NCBI GenBank assembly: GCA_020852965.1
Contig: JADYZV010000009.1
Location: 62,001-126,000, forward strand
Length of the DNA stretch: 64,000 nucleotides
Source: Pirellulaceae bacterium
Lineage (GTDB): Bacteria > Planctomycetota > Planctomycetia > Pirellulales > Pirellulaceae
Direction: 5' to 3'
This document shows positions 26,862 to 35,516 of the stretch, one piece after another. Within the stretch, counting starts at the first letter, position 1, and the number at the start of each line of letters is the position of its first letter. Position numbers and translations under genes: made by a program. The notes beneath the pieces are model-generated. The model did no database searches. It saw only the letters and a list, made by a program, of their open reading frames with translations, and was not told the DNA's origin.

Positions 26862-27794
26862 TTACCGCACCGCCTCAAATCGTCGCTCGAAGAACTGCAT
26901 CATCTCGGCTTCTGGATCGCGTCCGTTAGCGTCATCGGTATGAATGTAGGTGTTCTCGATCCCCAGCTTATCCATTTCGCGTTTGAGCTGTTTGCCAAAG
27001 TTTGGGTGATGAATGAATTTTCCTGGAGGTGAATCGGCGGGTGGAACAATGTCGGGCTCACTGTAGATCATGTACAGCGGTGGATCATCGGCGGTTAGAT
27101 GCATGATAGCCGACGATTCGTCGTAGAGCTCTTGCAGCTCCTTCGACGGATGCAGGGCTTCCTCAGCCGATTTGACCGCATAGATTTTGAAGATCGAAGG
27201 ATGCTCCCACGCTCGGCCACCGATCAGTTCCTTGATTTTGATCGGATCGTACGTCCCCTGGCCCCCCATGGTGCCAACCGCCACGATCCGCGTAGACTGA
27301 CGTGCGACGGCATCGTCGCTGTCGGGCTGCGCGAGGTCTTCGTGGAAGGCGAGCCACATACTGATACCCGCTCCGGCCGAACCACCATAACAGGCAACGC
27401 GGCGCGGATCAGTGTTCCACTCGTCAGCTCGACTACGCAAGAATTGTAACGCTCGCGCGCAATCGAGCTGAGGCATTGGGAATTTGACGTCCGTACCGTC
27501 AACAAAGCGATAGTTCAGCGCAGCCACGCTAATTCCCGCATCGTGGGCCATACGAACCATGCGAGGGCGAATCGATGACTTGTCACCACCAACAAAACCA
27601 CCACCGTGGATATAGACTACCAGCGGTGTTGGCCGCTGCGATTCGGCTTGATAGAAGTCCAGCACATTTCTCTCGGCGGGCCCGTAGGCGAAGTCGGCAA
27701 AAGTCGGAGTTGGCTTCTGCTGAGCACCAGCCAAGTTAACCAACAATGCCAAGAACACCCAACAGACGAACGCGCTCCTACCACAAGTTACCAT
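26862..27794 (-). CDS. Secreted alpha/beta-hydrolase esterase (BD-FAE/HSL type)
   Basis: A 310-residue esterase or lipase. The ATG at 27794 has GGAGGT 5-6 bases upstream, which favours it over the GTG at 27797. The signal peptide (FVCWVFLALLVNLAGAQQ) is cleaved at about residue 25. The oxyanion-hole motif is VVYIHGGGFVGGDKSS and the nucleophile elbow is CYGGSAGAG, with the central serine. An acid residue in the region of MIYSEPDIVPP and the histidine in YIHTDDANG could complete the triad. The substrate is unknown; acetyl or feruloyl esters of polysaccharides are plausible given the neighbourhood. Confidence 0.88.
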   Translation of the reverse strand: MVTCGRSAFVCWVFLALLVNLAGAQQKPTPTFADFAYGPAERNVLDFYQAESQRPTPLVVYIHGGGFVGGDKSSIRPRMVRMAHDAGISVAALNYRFVDGTDVKFPMPQLDCARALQFLRSRADEWNTDPRRVACYGGSAGAGISMWLAFHEDLAQPDSDDAVARQSTRIVAVGTMGGQGTYDPIKIKELIGGRAWEHPSIFKIYAVKSAEEALHPSKELQELYDESSAIMHLTADDPPLYMIYSEPDIVPPADSPPGKFIHHPNFGKQLKREMDKLGIENTYIHTDDANGRDPEAEMMQFFERRFEAVR

Positions 27795-27872
27795 CACCCA
27801 CCTCCGATCGAATTAGAATCGCTACCGAACAAGGTTTCAGTATATGTAGCCGTTCACGTTTTAGTTCGTTGG

Positions 27873-28010
27873 TTCACCACGAAAAACGCCAAGAACACGA
27901 AAAGATTCCTCTTTAAAACAATATTTCAGCATTGCTCATTACCTCGCTTGTGAGACCAGCTAGAACACCAGCAGAGATTCTTTCGTATCCTTCGTGTTTT
28001 TCGTGGTTAG
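27873..28010 (+). repeat. Family H element with CCACGAAAAAC / TTTTTCGTGG ends
   Basis: Inverted ends TTCACCACGAAAAACGCC...AACACGAAAAG and TCCTTCGTGTTTTTCGTGGTTAG enclose about 138 bp. Conserved internal text near the right end (ACCAGCAGAGATTCTTTCG) is shared with the copies at 61266-61527 and 63323-63490. It lies between oppositely oriented esterase and PQQ genes. Confidence 0.8.
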
Positions 28011-28165
28011 TCCAATTCCCAACCCTCCAAGTTCATGAGCTCCGTGTTTCAAATGCCCTGCTAAATGAACCGAATCACGATACCGCAGCCCGATAGCCGC
28101 GAAGAAGTCTGTGGCGTATGCTACAGATTATAAACCCAAGGCACTTATCCAACGCGGAAGCCCTC

Positions 28166-29539
28166 ATGCGCACTACACGCTCGCTCGCACCCAACCTGGT
28201 GGTTGCAATTTTTTTCAGCTTCACCTGTTCGTCCACGTTTGCTGAAGACTGGCCGCAGTGGCGCGGACCGAACCGCGATGGCGTCTGGCGAGCAGAGAGG
28301 GTGGTCGACAGATTACCCGAAGGCCAACTGCCACTCGATTGGTCCGTCGACATCGGAGCTGGCTACAGCGGACCAACCGTAGCCGACGGTCGTGTATTTA
28401 TCATGGATCGTCAGACGGCAGATGGCAAGCAAACGGAACGGATTCTCTGTTTGGATTCGAAGACTGGGGAGCAACTTTGGAAACACGAATACGATGCACC
28501 GTACACCGTCAGCTACACGGCAGGACCGCGCGCGAGCGTGACGATCGACGAGGGGCGAGCCTATGCGGTGGGGGCCATGGGAAATTTCCACTGCCTCGAT
28601 GCGTCACATGGTGAAGTACTCTGGCAACGCGACTTGGTGGCCGACTTCGATGTCGAGCTGCCGATCTGGGGTATCGCCGCTTCACCGCTGATCTACCGCG
28701 ACAAATTGATCGAGCAAGTCTCGGGGGCCAACGGTGCGTGCATCGTCGCCTTCGACAAGCTGACAGGGAAAGTGCTGTGGAGCGCCTTGGACGAGGTTGC
28801 CGGTTATTCCTCGCCGATTCTGATCCAACAAGCCGGACAAGATGTACTGGTCTGTTGGACGGGAGAGAGCCTATCGGGACTCGACCCCAATACGGGCAAA
28901 GTGCATTGGGCGCATGCAATGAAACCTTCGCGGATGCCAATCGGCATTGGCACGCCTGCTGTCGACGGCGAGTTGGTTTTTGTATCGAGCTTCTACGACG
29001 GCTCGCTCATGATCCGTGCACCCAAAGACTCGTTGACCAGCAAATTGGTGTGGCGAGCGGTCGGCATCGATGAAAAGTCGACCGGTACCCAGACGGTCCA
29101 GATCGGTAGCGAAACCGTTGGCGACGGTGACAACGACGACGGCAACATCTACGGCATCCATTCGATGATCGGTACCGGTATCGTTCAGAATGGCTTTATC
29201 TATGGTGTCGATAGCTATGGCGAACTGCGCTGTTTGGAGGCAGCTACAGGAAAACGATTGTGGGAAGACCTAACGGCAGTTCCCAAAGCGCGTTGGGCGA
29301 CGATTCACATGGTGCGCCAAGCCAACCGAGTGTGGATGTTCAACGAACGCGGCGAACTGCTGATTACCAAACTCTCCCCTGAAGGACTCGAGATCATCGA
29401 TCGCTGCCAAGTCATCGAGCCGACGCGCGTGCAGCTCAATCAGCGCGGCGGCGTGGTGTGGACTCACCCTGCCTACGCCGAGCAGAGCATCTTTGCGCGC
29501 AATGACCAGCGCATCGTCCGCGCATCTCTGGCCAAGTAG
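28166..29539 (+). CDS. Secreted PQQ-like beta-propeller protein
   Basis: A 457-residue exported protein. The ATG at 28166 is chosen because it places a good signal peptide (LAPNLVVAIFFSFTCSSTFA) at the N-terminus. The mature start DWPQWRGPNRDGVW is the hallmark of planctomycete PQQ-like propellers. Repeated blade motifs follow: CLDSKTGEQLWKHEYDAPY, AVGAMGNFHCLDASHGEVLW, FDKLTGKVLWSALDE, LDPNTGKVHWAHAM and CLEAATGKRLWEDL. BamB-like folding is likely. Enzymatic PQQ dehydrogenase activity is not implied, since the catalytic residues were not identified. The role is unknown. Confidence 0.9.
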   Translation: MRTTRSLAPNLVVAIFFSFTCSSTFAEDWPQWRGPNRDGVWRAERVVDRLPEGQLPLDWSVDIGAGYSGPTVADGRVFIMDRQTADGKQTERILCLDSKTGEQLWKHEYDAPYTVSYTAGPRASVTIDEGRAYAVGAMGNFHCLDASHGEVLWQRDLVADFDVELPIWGIAASPLIYRDKLIEQVSGANGACIVAFDKLTGKVLWSALDEVAGYSSPILIQQAGQDVLVCWTGESLSGLDPNTGKVHWAHAMKPSRMPIGIGTPAVDGELVFVSSFYDGSLMIRAPKDSLTSKLVWRAVGIDEKSTGTQTVQIGSETVGDGDNDDGNIYGIHSMIGTGIVQNGFIYGVDSYGELRCLEAATGKRLWEDLTAVPKARWATIHMVRQANRVWMFNERGELLITKLSPEGLEIIDRCQVIEPTRVQLNQRGGVVWTHPAYAEQSIFARNDQRIVRASLAK

Positions 29540-29571
29540 CGCTTCAACCATTTTGGGTTTTAGGTTTGGCC

Positions 29572-29638
29572 GTAGTGGACGAGGTTACGAGTCGCTGGCA
29601 TCCCATCCATCAAACGGACTCGTTACCTCGTCCACTAC
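29572..29638 (+). repeat. Family F inverted repeat
   Basis: GTAGTGGACGAGGTTACGAG (29572) and its reverse complement ending CCTCGTCCACTAC (29638) flank a loop of about 20 bases between the PQQ and Rieske genes. Confidence 0.85.
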
Positions 29639-29679
29639 CCCAAAATTTATTGTGGATAGAGCACTAGGATTAGATAGCG

Positions 29680-29991
29680 ATGAGTTGGCATTATTTGTGT
29701 GAGCTATCCGACATCCCTCAAAATAGCAGTCGAGAGTTCGTGGTCGAATCGCAAATCGTCGCCCTATTTCACAGCTCACAAGGCTTGCACGCCATCGACG
29801 GCATGTGCGCGCATCAAGGTGGCCCCATCGCCCAAGGTCAGCTCGACGGCCAATGCGTCACCTGCCCCTGGCACGGCTGGCAATACGACATCACCAACGG
29901 TAAGAACTTGCTAACCGGCAAGCAAATGCTCGAATGCTTTGAAGTCGAAAGGCGCGGAGATGCCGTGTGGGTCAACATAGATAAGCAATAG
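29680..29991 (+). CDS. Rieske [2Fe-2S] ferredoxin-like protein
   Basis: A 103-residue single-domain Rieske protein. The cluster ligands are complete: C43-A-H45 (CAHQGGP) and C62-P-W-H65 (CPWHGWQYD). It resembles NirD or the ferredoxin components of ring-hydroxylating oxygenases, and has no signal peptide or membrane anchor, so it is cytoplasmic. No reductase or oxygenase partner is adjacent, so its redox partner is unknown. Confidence 0.92.
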   Translation: MSWHYLCELSDIPQNSSREFVVESQIVALFHSSQGLHAIDGMCAHQGGPIAQGQLDGQCVTCPWHGWQYDITNGKNLLTGKQMLECFEVERRGDAVWVNIDKQ

Positions 29992-30090
29992 CAAGGAGAA
30001 TCTTGCACCTGCTTGCGTGCTCGAAACGCGACGTGTGGATTACTCCCCAATGTTCGCAACCACCAATCTATCCAACGGAGCTCTGTTTCT

Positions 30091-31194
30091 TCAGAGTACT
30101 GCCTCAGAAAACTCAAATACAACCGCTCGATGGTCTGATCCACAGTCGGAGAGAATCGTCCTCGAGTTGCAATGCAACTCCTTCGAATACAGACCGTGAT
30201 CGAGCACTAGTCCGAAGGGTAAAGTCGGCCAGCGATACCAAGTCGGCTGCAACCCGCGTCCAGCAGCTGCGCTAGTCAAATGCGTCGTAGCCAGCAGATC
30301 GTCGAACCACGGCGACCAAGGAGTTAGATTGAGATCGCCCACTACGATCGTTGCCTCCCTCGACGTCTGTTCTTGCGACTTCCGCAACGTAGCTCGGTGG
30401 TCTCCCACCGAATTTGCAGATTGTTCATGCGGCTCCCGCAGTCGCTGGGCCAACAACTGCAAATGGCGATTGCGTTCTGCAAAGTTTCCCGGGCCAATCG
30501 GCGGAAGTGGATGATTCGCCACAATATGTACCCACTGGTCCCCGACCCGCACGTCAACCTCGGCCGACGGCAGCCCAGGCAAGCTCAACTGAAAAATGCC
30601 GGCATCGCGCGCGGGCAGACGAGTCCATATACCTATACCGAAATTGCCATCGTCCTGCGACTCGCAAATTGCCGTCGAGTAACTATTGCCAAACTCTGCT
30701 TGAAGCCGCTGCTGCAATGCCGAACTGAGTTCGAGGATCGCAATGACATCTGGATTCGATTGACGGATCTGCTCGACGATGCGATCGTGTTGATCATTGC
30801 CGGTCAGCGCATTGAGCAAAAAGACTCGCAGAGTTGTTCCTGGTGTCCCATTTTCCGATGCCGAGTGCGCGGCAGACGCCTGCGGAAACTCAATCACGTT
30901 GATGACTGTGAACGCAGAGGAAAATGCGAGGGTTTGCCAGATGGTCAGTGCACCGAGAACAGCCAGCCAGCGCCAACTCCTTAAAATCAGCAAACCGACT
31001 AACGCGAACGTCATCCCGATGACTAGTTGCACGCGCAGATTGGCAACTAGATCTGCTAACCACCAGTAGCGAGCTAGAGGCGTAACCAAGGCGGCGATGC
31101 TGACTGTCGCAACCAGCCCAAATGATGCGAGTCTAAAACGACTTTGGAACCACGAACGGATTTTCGGCGAACTAGTTTTGGTCAAATTGCTCAT
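30091..31194 (-). CDS. Membrane-anchored endonuclease/exonuclease/phosphatase (EEP) family protein
   Basis: A 367-residue protein started at the ATG at 31194. Three hydrophobic segments within residues about 20-105 anchor it in the membrane (LASFGLVATVSIAALVTPLA, LVIGMTFALVGLLIL, LAVLGALTIWQTLAFSSAFTV). An EEP domain follows: LLNALTGNDQHDRIVEQIRQ, DVIAILELSS with the catalytic glutamate, IVANHPLPPI, VVGDLNLTPWSPWF with the D-x-N motif, and SDHRAVVFEF. Phosphodiesters are likely substrates. Residues near 263-273 (SVGDHRATLRK) come from a family D repeat within the gene, in a surface region between EEP motifs. Confidence 0.88.
   Translation of the reverse strand: MSNLTKTSSPKIRSWFQSRFRLASFGLVATVSIAALVTPLARYWWLADLVANLRVQLVIGMTFALVGLLILRSWRWLAVLGALTIWQTLAFSSAFTVINVIEFPQASAAHSASENGTPGTTLRVFLLNALTGNDQHDRIVEQIRQSNPDVIAILELSSALQQRLQAEFGNSYSTAICESQDDGNFGIGIWTRLPARDAGIFQLSLPGLPSAEVDVRVGDQWVHIVANHPLPPIGPGNFAERNRHLQLLAQRLREPHEQSANSVGDHRATLRKSQEQTSREATIVVGDLNLTPWSPWFDDLLATTHLTSAAAGRGLQPTWYRWPTLPFGLVLDHGLYSKELHCNSRTILSDCGSDHRAVVFEFSEAVL
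30389..30412 (+). repeat. Family D repeat inside the EEP-family coding region
   Basis: GTAGCTCGGTGGTCTCCCAC...CGAA matches the intergenic copies at 5622 and 41875 (reverse) with about one change. It is translated in frame on the minus strand. Confidence 0.8.
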
Positions 31195-31241
31195 GGTTTG
31201 AATCACAACTGGAACAAACTGAAAATCCTACCGAGTTTCAG

Positions 31242-31307
31242 TCTCACGCGAAGGCGCAAAGTTTTTCAACGTAAATTCTTTGCGAGCTCTGCGCCTTTGC
31301 GTGAGGA
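31242..31307 (+). repeat. Family I inverted repeat (CTCACGCGAAGGCGC / GCGCCTTTGCGTGAG)
   Basis: The arms CTCACGCGAAGGCGCAAAG (31242-31260) and CTCTGCGCCTTTGCGTGAGG (31288-31307) are near reverse complements. They lie in the divergent gap 31195-31450 between the EEP and AcuI genes. The rest of the gap shows nothing further. Confidence 0.8.
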
Positions 31308-31450
31308 TCGTTTTCCTGACCGTCGGCGACGAATGAAGTTTCTATTCGATAGTTCAACGAGCTGTTCCGAATCGGGTATTGTAGACATAATAATGAATCT
31401 CCTCAGGGCACTAAACCACCCAACTATCCTAACCATCATAGCAGCCACCC

Positions 31451-32527
31451 ATGACTCCACCCAACTTTCGTTCACTCATGGTCGAACAGAATCCATCGAC
31501 CGAATCAACCACACCGCAATCTTCGACGCCGCAATCCAAATCAAACCAATCGACCACACGCGCCTCGGTAGTGACGCTCGGCAGCGATCGCCTACCGGAG
31601 GGCGATGTGACCATTCAAGTCGCTTACTCGTCGCTCAATTACAAAGACGCGTTGGCTTACCAAGGACATCGTGGAGTCGTCAAAAAGCTACCGCACATCC
31701 CTGGTATCGATGCGGCAGGAACTGTTATCGACAGCCGCAGCGAACACTACCGCAAGGGCGACCAAGTTCTAGTGACTGGGTACGATCTGGGACAGGGACA
31801 CTGGGGAGGCTGGTCCGAGTTGATCCGAGTCCCTGCGGATTGGATCGTTCCCTTGCCAAACTCGCTCAGCCTGCGTGAAGCGATGATCTATGGCACGGCC
31901 GGCTTCACAGCGGCCCAGTCGGTGATGGCCTTGCAACGCAACGATGTTTCACCCAACATGGGAGAGGTGGTCGTCACCGGTGCCACAGGCGGAGTTGGCA
32001 GTTTAGCTGTACAACTATTGTCCCATCTAGGCTACGAGGTAGTGGCCGTCACGGGCAAAACCGAGCAGCACGAAGCACTGCTAGCCTGCGGTGCCAAGCG
32101 CGTCGTCGGTCGGGCCGAGATCACCGACGATTCGACTCGACCACTACTCTCCGCCACTTGGGCCGGAGCTATCGACACGGTCGGAGGTCCTATGCTGCAA
32201 ACCCTGCTGCGATCAACCGTCTATGGCGGTTGTGTTACGGCCTGTGGACTGGTAGCTGGTGCCGACCTCTCGATGACCGTCTATCCTTTCCTGCTTCGTG
32301 GCGTGAGCCTGTGTGGCATTGCATCGGCCGACTGCCCCATGGCAAGACGGCGGCAGATCTGGGAGTTGTTGGCTGAAACGTGGAAGCCGAATAACTTGGA
32401 CAGCTTAGTGACCGAAGTCAGCTTGGAGCAACTCCCCGAGCAGGTCGAACGCATTCTGGCCGGACAGATCGTGGGACGCGTGGTGGTCAAGATTGGCTAC
32501 CGCACAAGCGATAATGGTTGGAAGTAG
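31451..32527 (+). CDS. YhdH/AcuI-type quinone oxidoreductase (acrylyl-CoA reductase family)
   Basis: A zinc-free medium-chain dehydrogenase/reductase of 358 residues using NADPH. The family text is VAYSSLNYKDALAYQGH, PHIPGIDAAGTV, GDQVLVTGYDLGQGHWGGW, YGTAGFTAAQSVMAL, and the nucleotide-binding VVVTGATGGVGSLAVQLL. AcuI members reduce acrylyl-CoA in DMSP or 3-hydroxypropionate metabolism, but substrate assignment here is inferred. Between residues about 14 and 37 there is a serine/threonine/glutamine-rich insertion (STESTTPQSSTPQSKSNQS) not seen in usual 325-335-residue members. Confidence 0.88.
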   Translation: MTPPNFRSLMVEQNPSTESTTPQSSTPQSKSNQSTTRASVVTLGSDRLPEGDVTIQVAYSSLNYKDALAYQGHRGVVKKLPHIPGIDAAGTVIDSRSEHYRKGDQVLVTGYDLGQGHWGGWSELIRVPADWIVPLPNSLSLREAMIYGTAGFTAAQSVMALQRNDVSPNMGEVVVTGATGGVGSLAVQLLSHLGYEVVAVTGKTEQHEALLACGAKRVVGRAEITDDSTRPLLSATWAGAIDTVGGPMLQTLLRSTVYGGCVTACGLVAGADLSMTVYPFLLRGVSLCGIASADCPMARRRQIWELLAETWKPNNLDSLVTEVSLEQLPEQVERILAGQIVGRVVVKIGYRTSDNGWK

Positions 32528-32532
32528 ACTAG

Positions 32533-32672
32533 TCTGTTTAACCGCGCCAGCGCGGCCGCGCAGGCGTTCTGTAAATCGAAACGACTCTGCGGCACCGGTG
32601 CGGAGGACCACCGCGAGGTCCGCAGTCAGGGTAACACTTACCTCAGCCACGCACTAACGCGGTTCAACAGAC
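32533..32672 (+). repeat. Family E element
   Basis: TCTGTTTAACCGCG (32533-32546) and CGCGGTTCAACAGAC (32658-32672) form terminal inverted repeats around a GC-rich core with further small palindromes (CAGCGCGGCCGCG). It occupies the gap between convergent genes. Confidence 0.8.
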
Positions 32673-32680
32673 CACATTAA

Positions 32681-33055
32681 TTATGACAGCAACTTTTCAA
32701 TCCGCTCGACGGCCAATTGCAATGAGCGAGCGGCCATTTTGAAGTTGGTATGCCCGGAAACCTCAGGCTGTATCTCGACAAATAGCGCTGCCGCATTGCG
32801 CAATTTGCTAAGTTTCTTTTTAGCCAGTTTAAGATATGTGGCACTGTCGTTCGCATCCAGTGCGGGACCCAAGGCTAGCATAAAATCGTATAAATCGCGG
32901 TGTACCGAGGCTAACTCCTCGTCCTCGGCTGCTTCGTCGCTATGCTTGAGAAATGTGCGTACCATCCATACATGCGAGATCTGACTGTCGATGTCGAGCA
33001 TCTCTTGTTCGAGGCTATCATCCATAGAAGCGTTCATACCATGCTTGTTCCGCAT
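32681..33055 (-). CDS. Small helical protein of unknown function
   Basis: 124 residues from the ATG at 33055; an alternative ATG at 33037 would give 118. It is acidic and alanine/leucine-rich, predicted helical throughout: EQEMLDIDSQISHVWMVRTF, LASVHRDLYDFMLALGP, LKLAKKKLSKLRNAAALFVE. No signal peptide, membrane segment or known motif. It faces the cyclase gene divergently. I do not recognise it; a planctomycete-restricted family is likely. Confidence 0.65.
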   Translation of the reverse strand: MRNKHGMNASMDDSLEQEMLDIDSQISHVWMVRTFLKHSDEAAEDEELASVHRDLYDFMLALGPALDANDSATYLKLAKKKLSKLRNAAALFVEIQPEVSGHTNFKMAARSLQLAVERIEKLLS

Positions 33056-33107
33056 TAGAATTAATAATTAATGTTGATAGGATACGACGCGTCCAAAGCA
33101 CGCGGGG

Positions 33108-33129
33108 GGCTCGTAACCTCGTCCACTAC
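33108..33129 (+). repeat. Family F half-unit
   Basis: GGCTCGTAACCTCGTCCACTAC, a single arm without its partner, 27 bp before the cyclase start. Confidence 0.8.
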
Positions 33130-33155
33130 AATAAGACTTAGGATAATCTTTAACT

Positions 33156-34967
33156 ATGCCTGACTTGATTGCCCAAGGAACGCGTCCGCAAGACTGTTGG
33201 CGTCGCGTCGTGCCAACGAGCGGCGACGCAGTCGTATTGGGGCGCACTGCGGAACCATGGTCGGTCCCCTGGGATGACCGCATCTCACGACAACACGCGA
33301 CTTTGAATTGGAGCAACAATAAACTCCAAGTCAACAAGCTACCGCAAGCTCGCAATGAAATCTTCTTTCGTGGCAAGCGCTGCGATCAATTCTCCGCAGC
33401 GGTGGGAGAGCACTTCGTCATCGGCCAAACGACGTTCACCGTTGACGATCAACAAATTTCAGCTCTCGATGTCACTCCACCAGTTTTTGCTGAACAAACC
33501 TTCTCATCTCATCTACTGCGGCAGAATCAATATAAAGATGGCGGGCAGCGCATCGAGGCTCTAGGGAAAATCCCCGAAATCATTGCTGGTGCCATCGACG
33601 ATGAAGAACTCTACCCGCGAATCGTCAACCTACTGCTGCAGGGTATTCCCCATGCATCGTTCGTCGCCATTCTACAATATGTAGAGCAGAGCCCCGACGC
33701 AGGGGACGAACCCGCGAGCGACGACGAACTGAATATCTTGCATTGGGATTGCCGAGATTTTGTAAGCCACCAATTTACTCCCAGCAGGCAGTTGGTCAAG
33801 TCAGCCAGCGAAACCAAGCAGAGCGTGCTGCATGTGTGGAATCGCGCGCTGGTCGCCAACAACTCGTATACGCATAGCGAGAACATCGACTGGGCCTTTT
33901 GCACTCCAGTCGAATCGGAAGCCTGTCCAGGCTGGTCGATCTACGTGGCAGGAAACTTTGCGGGCCGTCTACGCCCAAGCAACACGGTCGACAACAGCCA
34001 AATGGAGACGTTGCAAGACGACCTCAAATTCACCGAACTGACGGCCACAACCCTGGGTGCTCTGCGTCAAGTCCGCGCGCTGCAGAGACGCCAGGACAGC
34101 CTGCGCAATTTCTTCGCCCCTGTCGTGCTCGAAGCGCTCTCCAAACGCGACGCCAATGAAGTGCTCGCACCACGCGAAACCAATGTGTCAATACTTTTCT
34201 GCGATCTGCGGGGATTCTCGCAGCATAGTGAAGAATCGGCCGACCGCTTGTTGGAATTATTGCAACGTGTCAGCGATGCCCTGGGAGTAATGACCCATCA
34301 TATTTTTTCCAACGATGGCGTGGTGGGGGATTTCCATGGCGACGCGGCCATGGGCTTTTGGGGTTGGCCCTTCGATAATGGCCAATCGATCCTGGGTGCT
34401 TGCCGAGCCGCCTTGGCGATTCGTCAAGAATTTCAAATCTCCGCAGCTCAGCCGGGACATCCATTGGCCAACTTCCGCGCCGGTTTGGGAATCGCCTCTG
34501 GTCCGGCTGTGGCGGGTAGTATCGGGACGAAGGATCAAGTGAAAGTGACCGTGTTCGGCCCAGTGGTCAACCTGGCCTCGCGTTTGGAAGCGATGACCAA
34601 ACAGCTTCAAGCATCGATCCTGCTCGACGAGCCGACGGCCGAATGGGTGCGAGCCCATGTGCCCGGCGACATACTTCGCGTTCGCCGCGTAGCCAAAGTG
34701 ATTCCCTACGGCATGCTCACGCCGCTTGTCGTCAGCGAGCTACTCCCACCAGCGGGAAAAAATGGTGTGCTGACCGACGAGCAGCTTGCCGCCTACGAAG
34801 CGGCGCTAGACCACTTCATCCAAGGCGACTGGCACTCGGCATTTCGACTGCTCCACGAAGTCCCCGCTGAAGATCAGGTGAAAGATTTCCTCACCGTCAC
34901 CATCGCCGGCCACCGACGCCAGGCTCCCGCCGATTGGCAAGGCGTCATCAAGTTGCCGGCCAAATAA
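33156..34967 (+). CDS. Class III adenylate/guanylate cyclase with N-terminal FHA domain
   Basis: A 603-residue signalling enzyme. Residues about 25-100 form a forkhead-associated (FHA) domain that binds phosphothreonine (VVLGR at 26-30, ISRQH with S44 and H47). Residues about 125-310 look like a GAF-type sensory domain (IVNLLLQGIPHASFVAILQYV). Residues about 340-520 are the cyclase homology domain. Its two metal aspartates are in VSILFCDLRGFS (about 350) and GDFHGDAAMGFWGWP (about 395), followed by RAGLGIASGPAVAGSIG and KVTVFGPVVNLASRLE. A C-terminal tail of about 70 residues follows. No membrane segment is seen. The product (cAMP or cGMP) cannot be read from the sequence. The FHA domain suggests control by a serine/threonine kinase. 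Confidence 0.92.
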   Translation: MPDLIAQGTRPQDCWRRVVPTSGDAVVLGRTAEPWSVPWDDRISRQHATLNWSNNKLQVNKLPQARNEIFFRGKRCDQFSAAVGEHFVIGQTTFTVDDQQISALDVTPPVFAEQTFSSHLLRQNQYKDGGQRIEALGKIPEIIAGAIDDEELYPRIVNLLLQGIPHASFVAILQYVEQSPDAGDEPASDDELNILHWDCRDFVSHQFTPSRQLVKSASETKQSVLHVWNRALVANNSYTHSENIDWAFCTPVESEACPGWSIYVAGNFAGRLRPSNTVDNSQMETLQDDLKFTELTATTLGALRQVRALQRRQDSLRNFFAPVVLEALSKRDANEVLAPRETNVSILFCDLRGFSQHSEESADRLLELLQRVSDALGVMTHHIFSNDGVVGDFHGDAAMGFWGWPFDNGQSILGACRAALAIRQEFQISAAQPGHPLANFRAGLGIASGPAVAGSIGTKDQVKVTVFGPVVNLASRLEAMTKQLQASILLDEPTAEWVRAHVPGDILRVRRVAKVIPYGMLTPLVVSELLPPAGKNGVLTDEQLAAYEAALDHFIQGDWHSAFRLLHEVPAEDQVKDFLTVTIAGHRRQAPADWQGVIKLPAK

Positions 34968-34999
34968 TTTGTAGCCGAACACAGCATCTAGCACTGACT

Positions 35000-35092
35000 A
35001 AGCAGCCACGCATGAGTTTATGCGCATATTTGGCCGGATTGGCGTTAGCCAGGGTTAATTGATATGCCAGGTAACTTATGCGTGGGTGCTTA
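35000..35092 (+). repeat. Inverted repeat (family J) upstream of hicB
   Basis: The arms AAGCAGCCACGCATGAGTT (35000-35018) and AACTTATGCGTGGGTGCTT (35073-35091) are near reverse complements around about 55 bp that contain a second small pairing (GGCG/GCCAGG). The rest of 34968-35231 includes a good -10 box TATAAT at 35183-35188, about 45 bp before hicB. Confidence 0.6.
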
Positions 35093-35231
35093 TTGTAACA
35101 AAGGAGAAAAAACTCGACCGTCCTGCCAAAAATGTTCGGTGCCCCCGTTGGCTTGCAAGTCCGCGAACGTTGCGATTTTTGTTATAATCGAATAAAGTTG
35201 CGATGAGTCTGCATTTGAAAGGAGTGGTCCT

Positions 35232-35516
35232 GTGTTGGTCTATAAATCTGCGTACAAATGGGAAGAAAGCGTCTGTTTGGGTGAAGTGCTGGACTTTCCC
35301 GGTACGGTCTCGTGCGGCAACACGTTGGACGAAGCCCGTGCTAATTTGGCGGGTGCACTACAGGACATGGCCGAAACCAATCTGCTTTGCGGTGAACCTC
35401 TTCCGATCCCCGATTCGTCACGATGTGATCCGTTGGCGGAATTGGAAGAGCCGATCTATTTATTGCTTCAGGTCGGCCAACATCTCGTACAGCATGTCAC
35501 TGCCCCCACGCCATGA
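35232..35516 (+). CDS. hicB: HicB-like antitoxin
   Basis: A 94-residue type II antitoxin-like protein. It starts at GTG 35232, with AAAGGAG eight bases upstream. The degenerate RNase H-like HicB fold is recognisable: VYKSAYKWEESVCLGEVLDFPGTVSCGNTLDEARANLAGALQDM in pieces, similar to the family pattern with FPG-x-x-S-x-G-x-T-x-x-EA. The C-terminus lacks an obvious DNA-binding domain. Its stop overlaps the start of a HicA-like frame by four bases (ATGA), the usual arrangement for translationally coupled pairs. Confidence 0.8.
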   Translation: MLVYKSAYKWEESVCLGEVLDFPGTVSCGNTLDEARANLAGALQDMAETNLLCGEPLPIPDSSRCDPLAELEEPIYLLLQVGQHLVQHVTAPTP

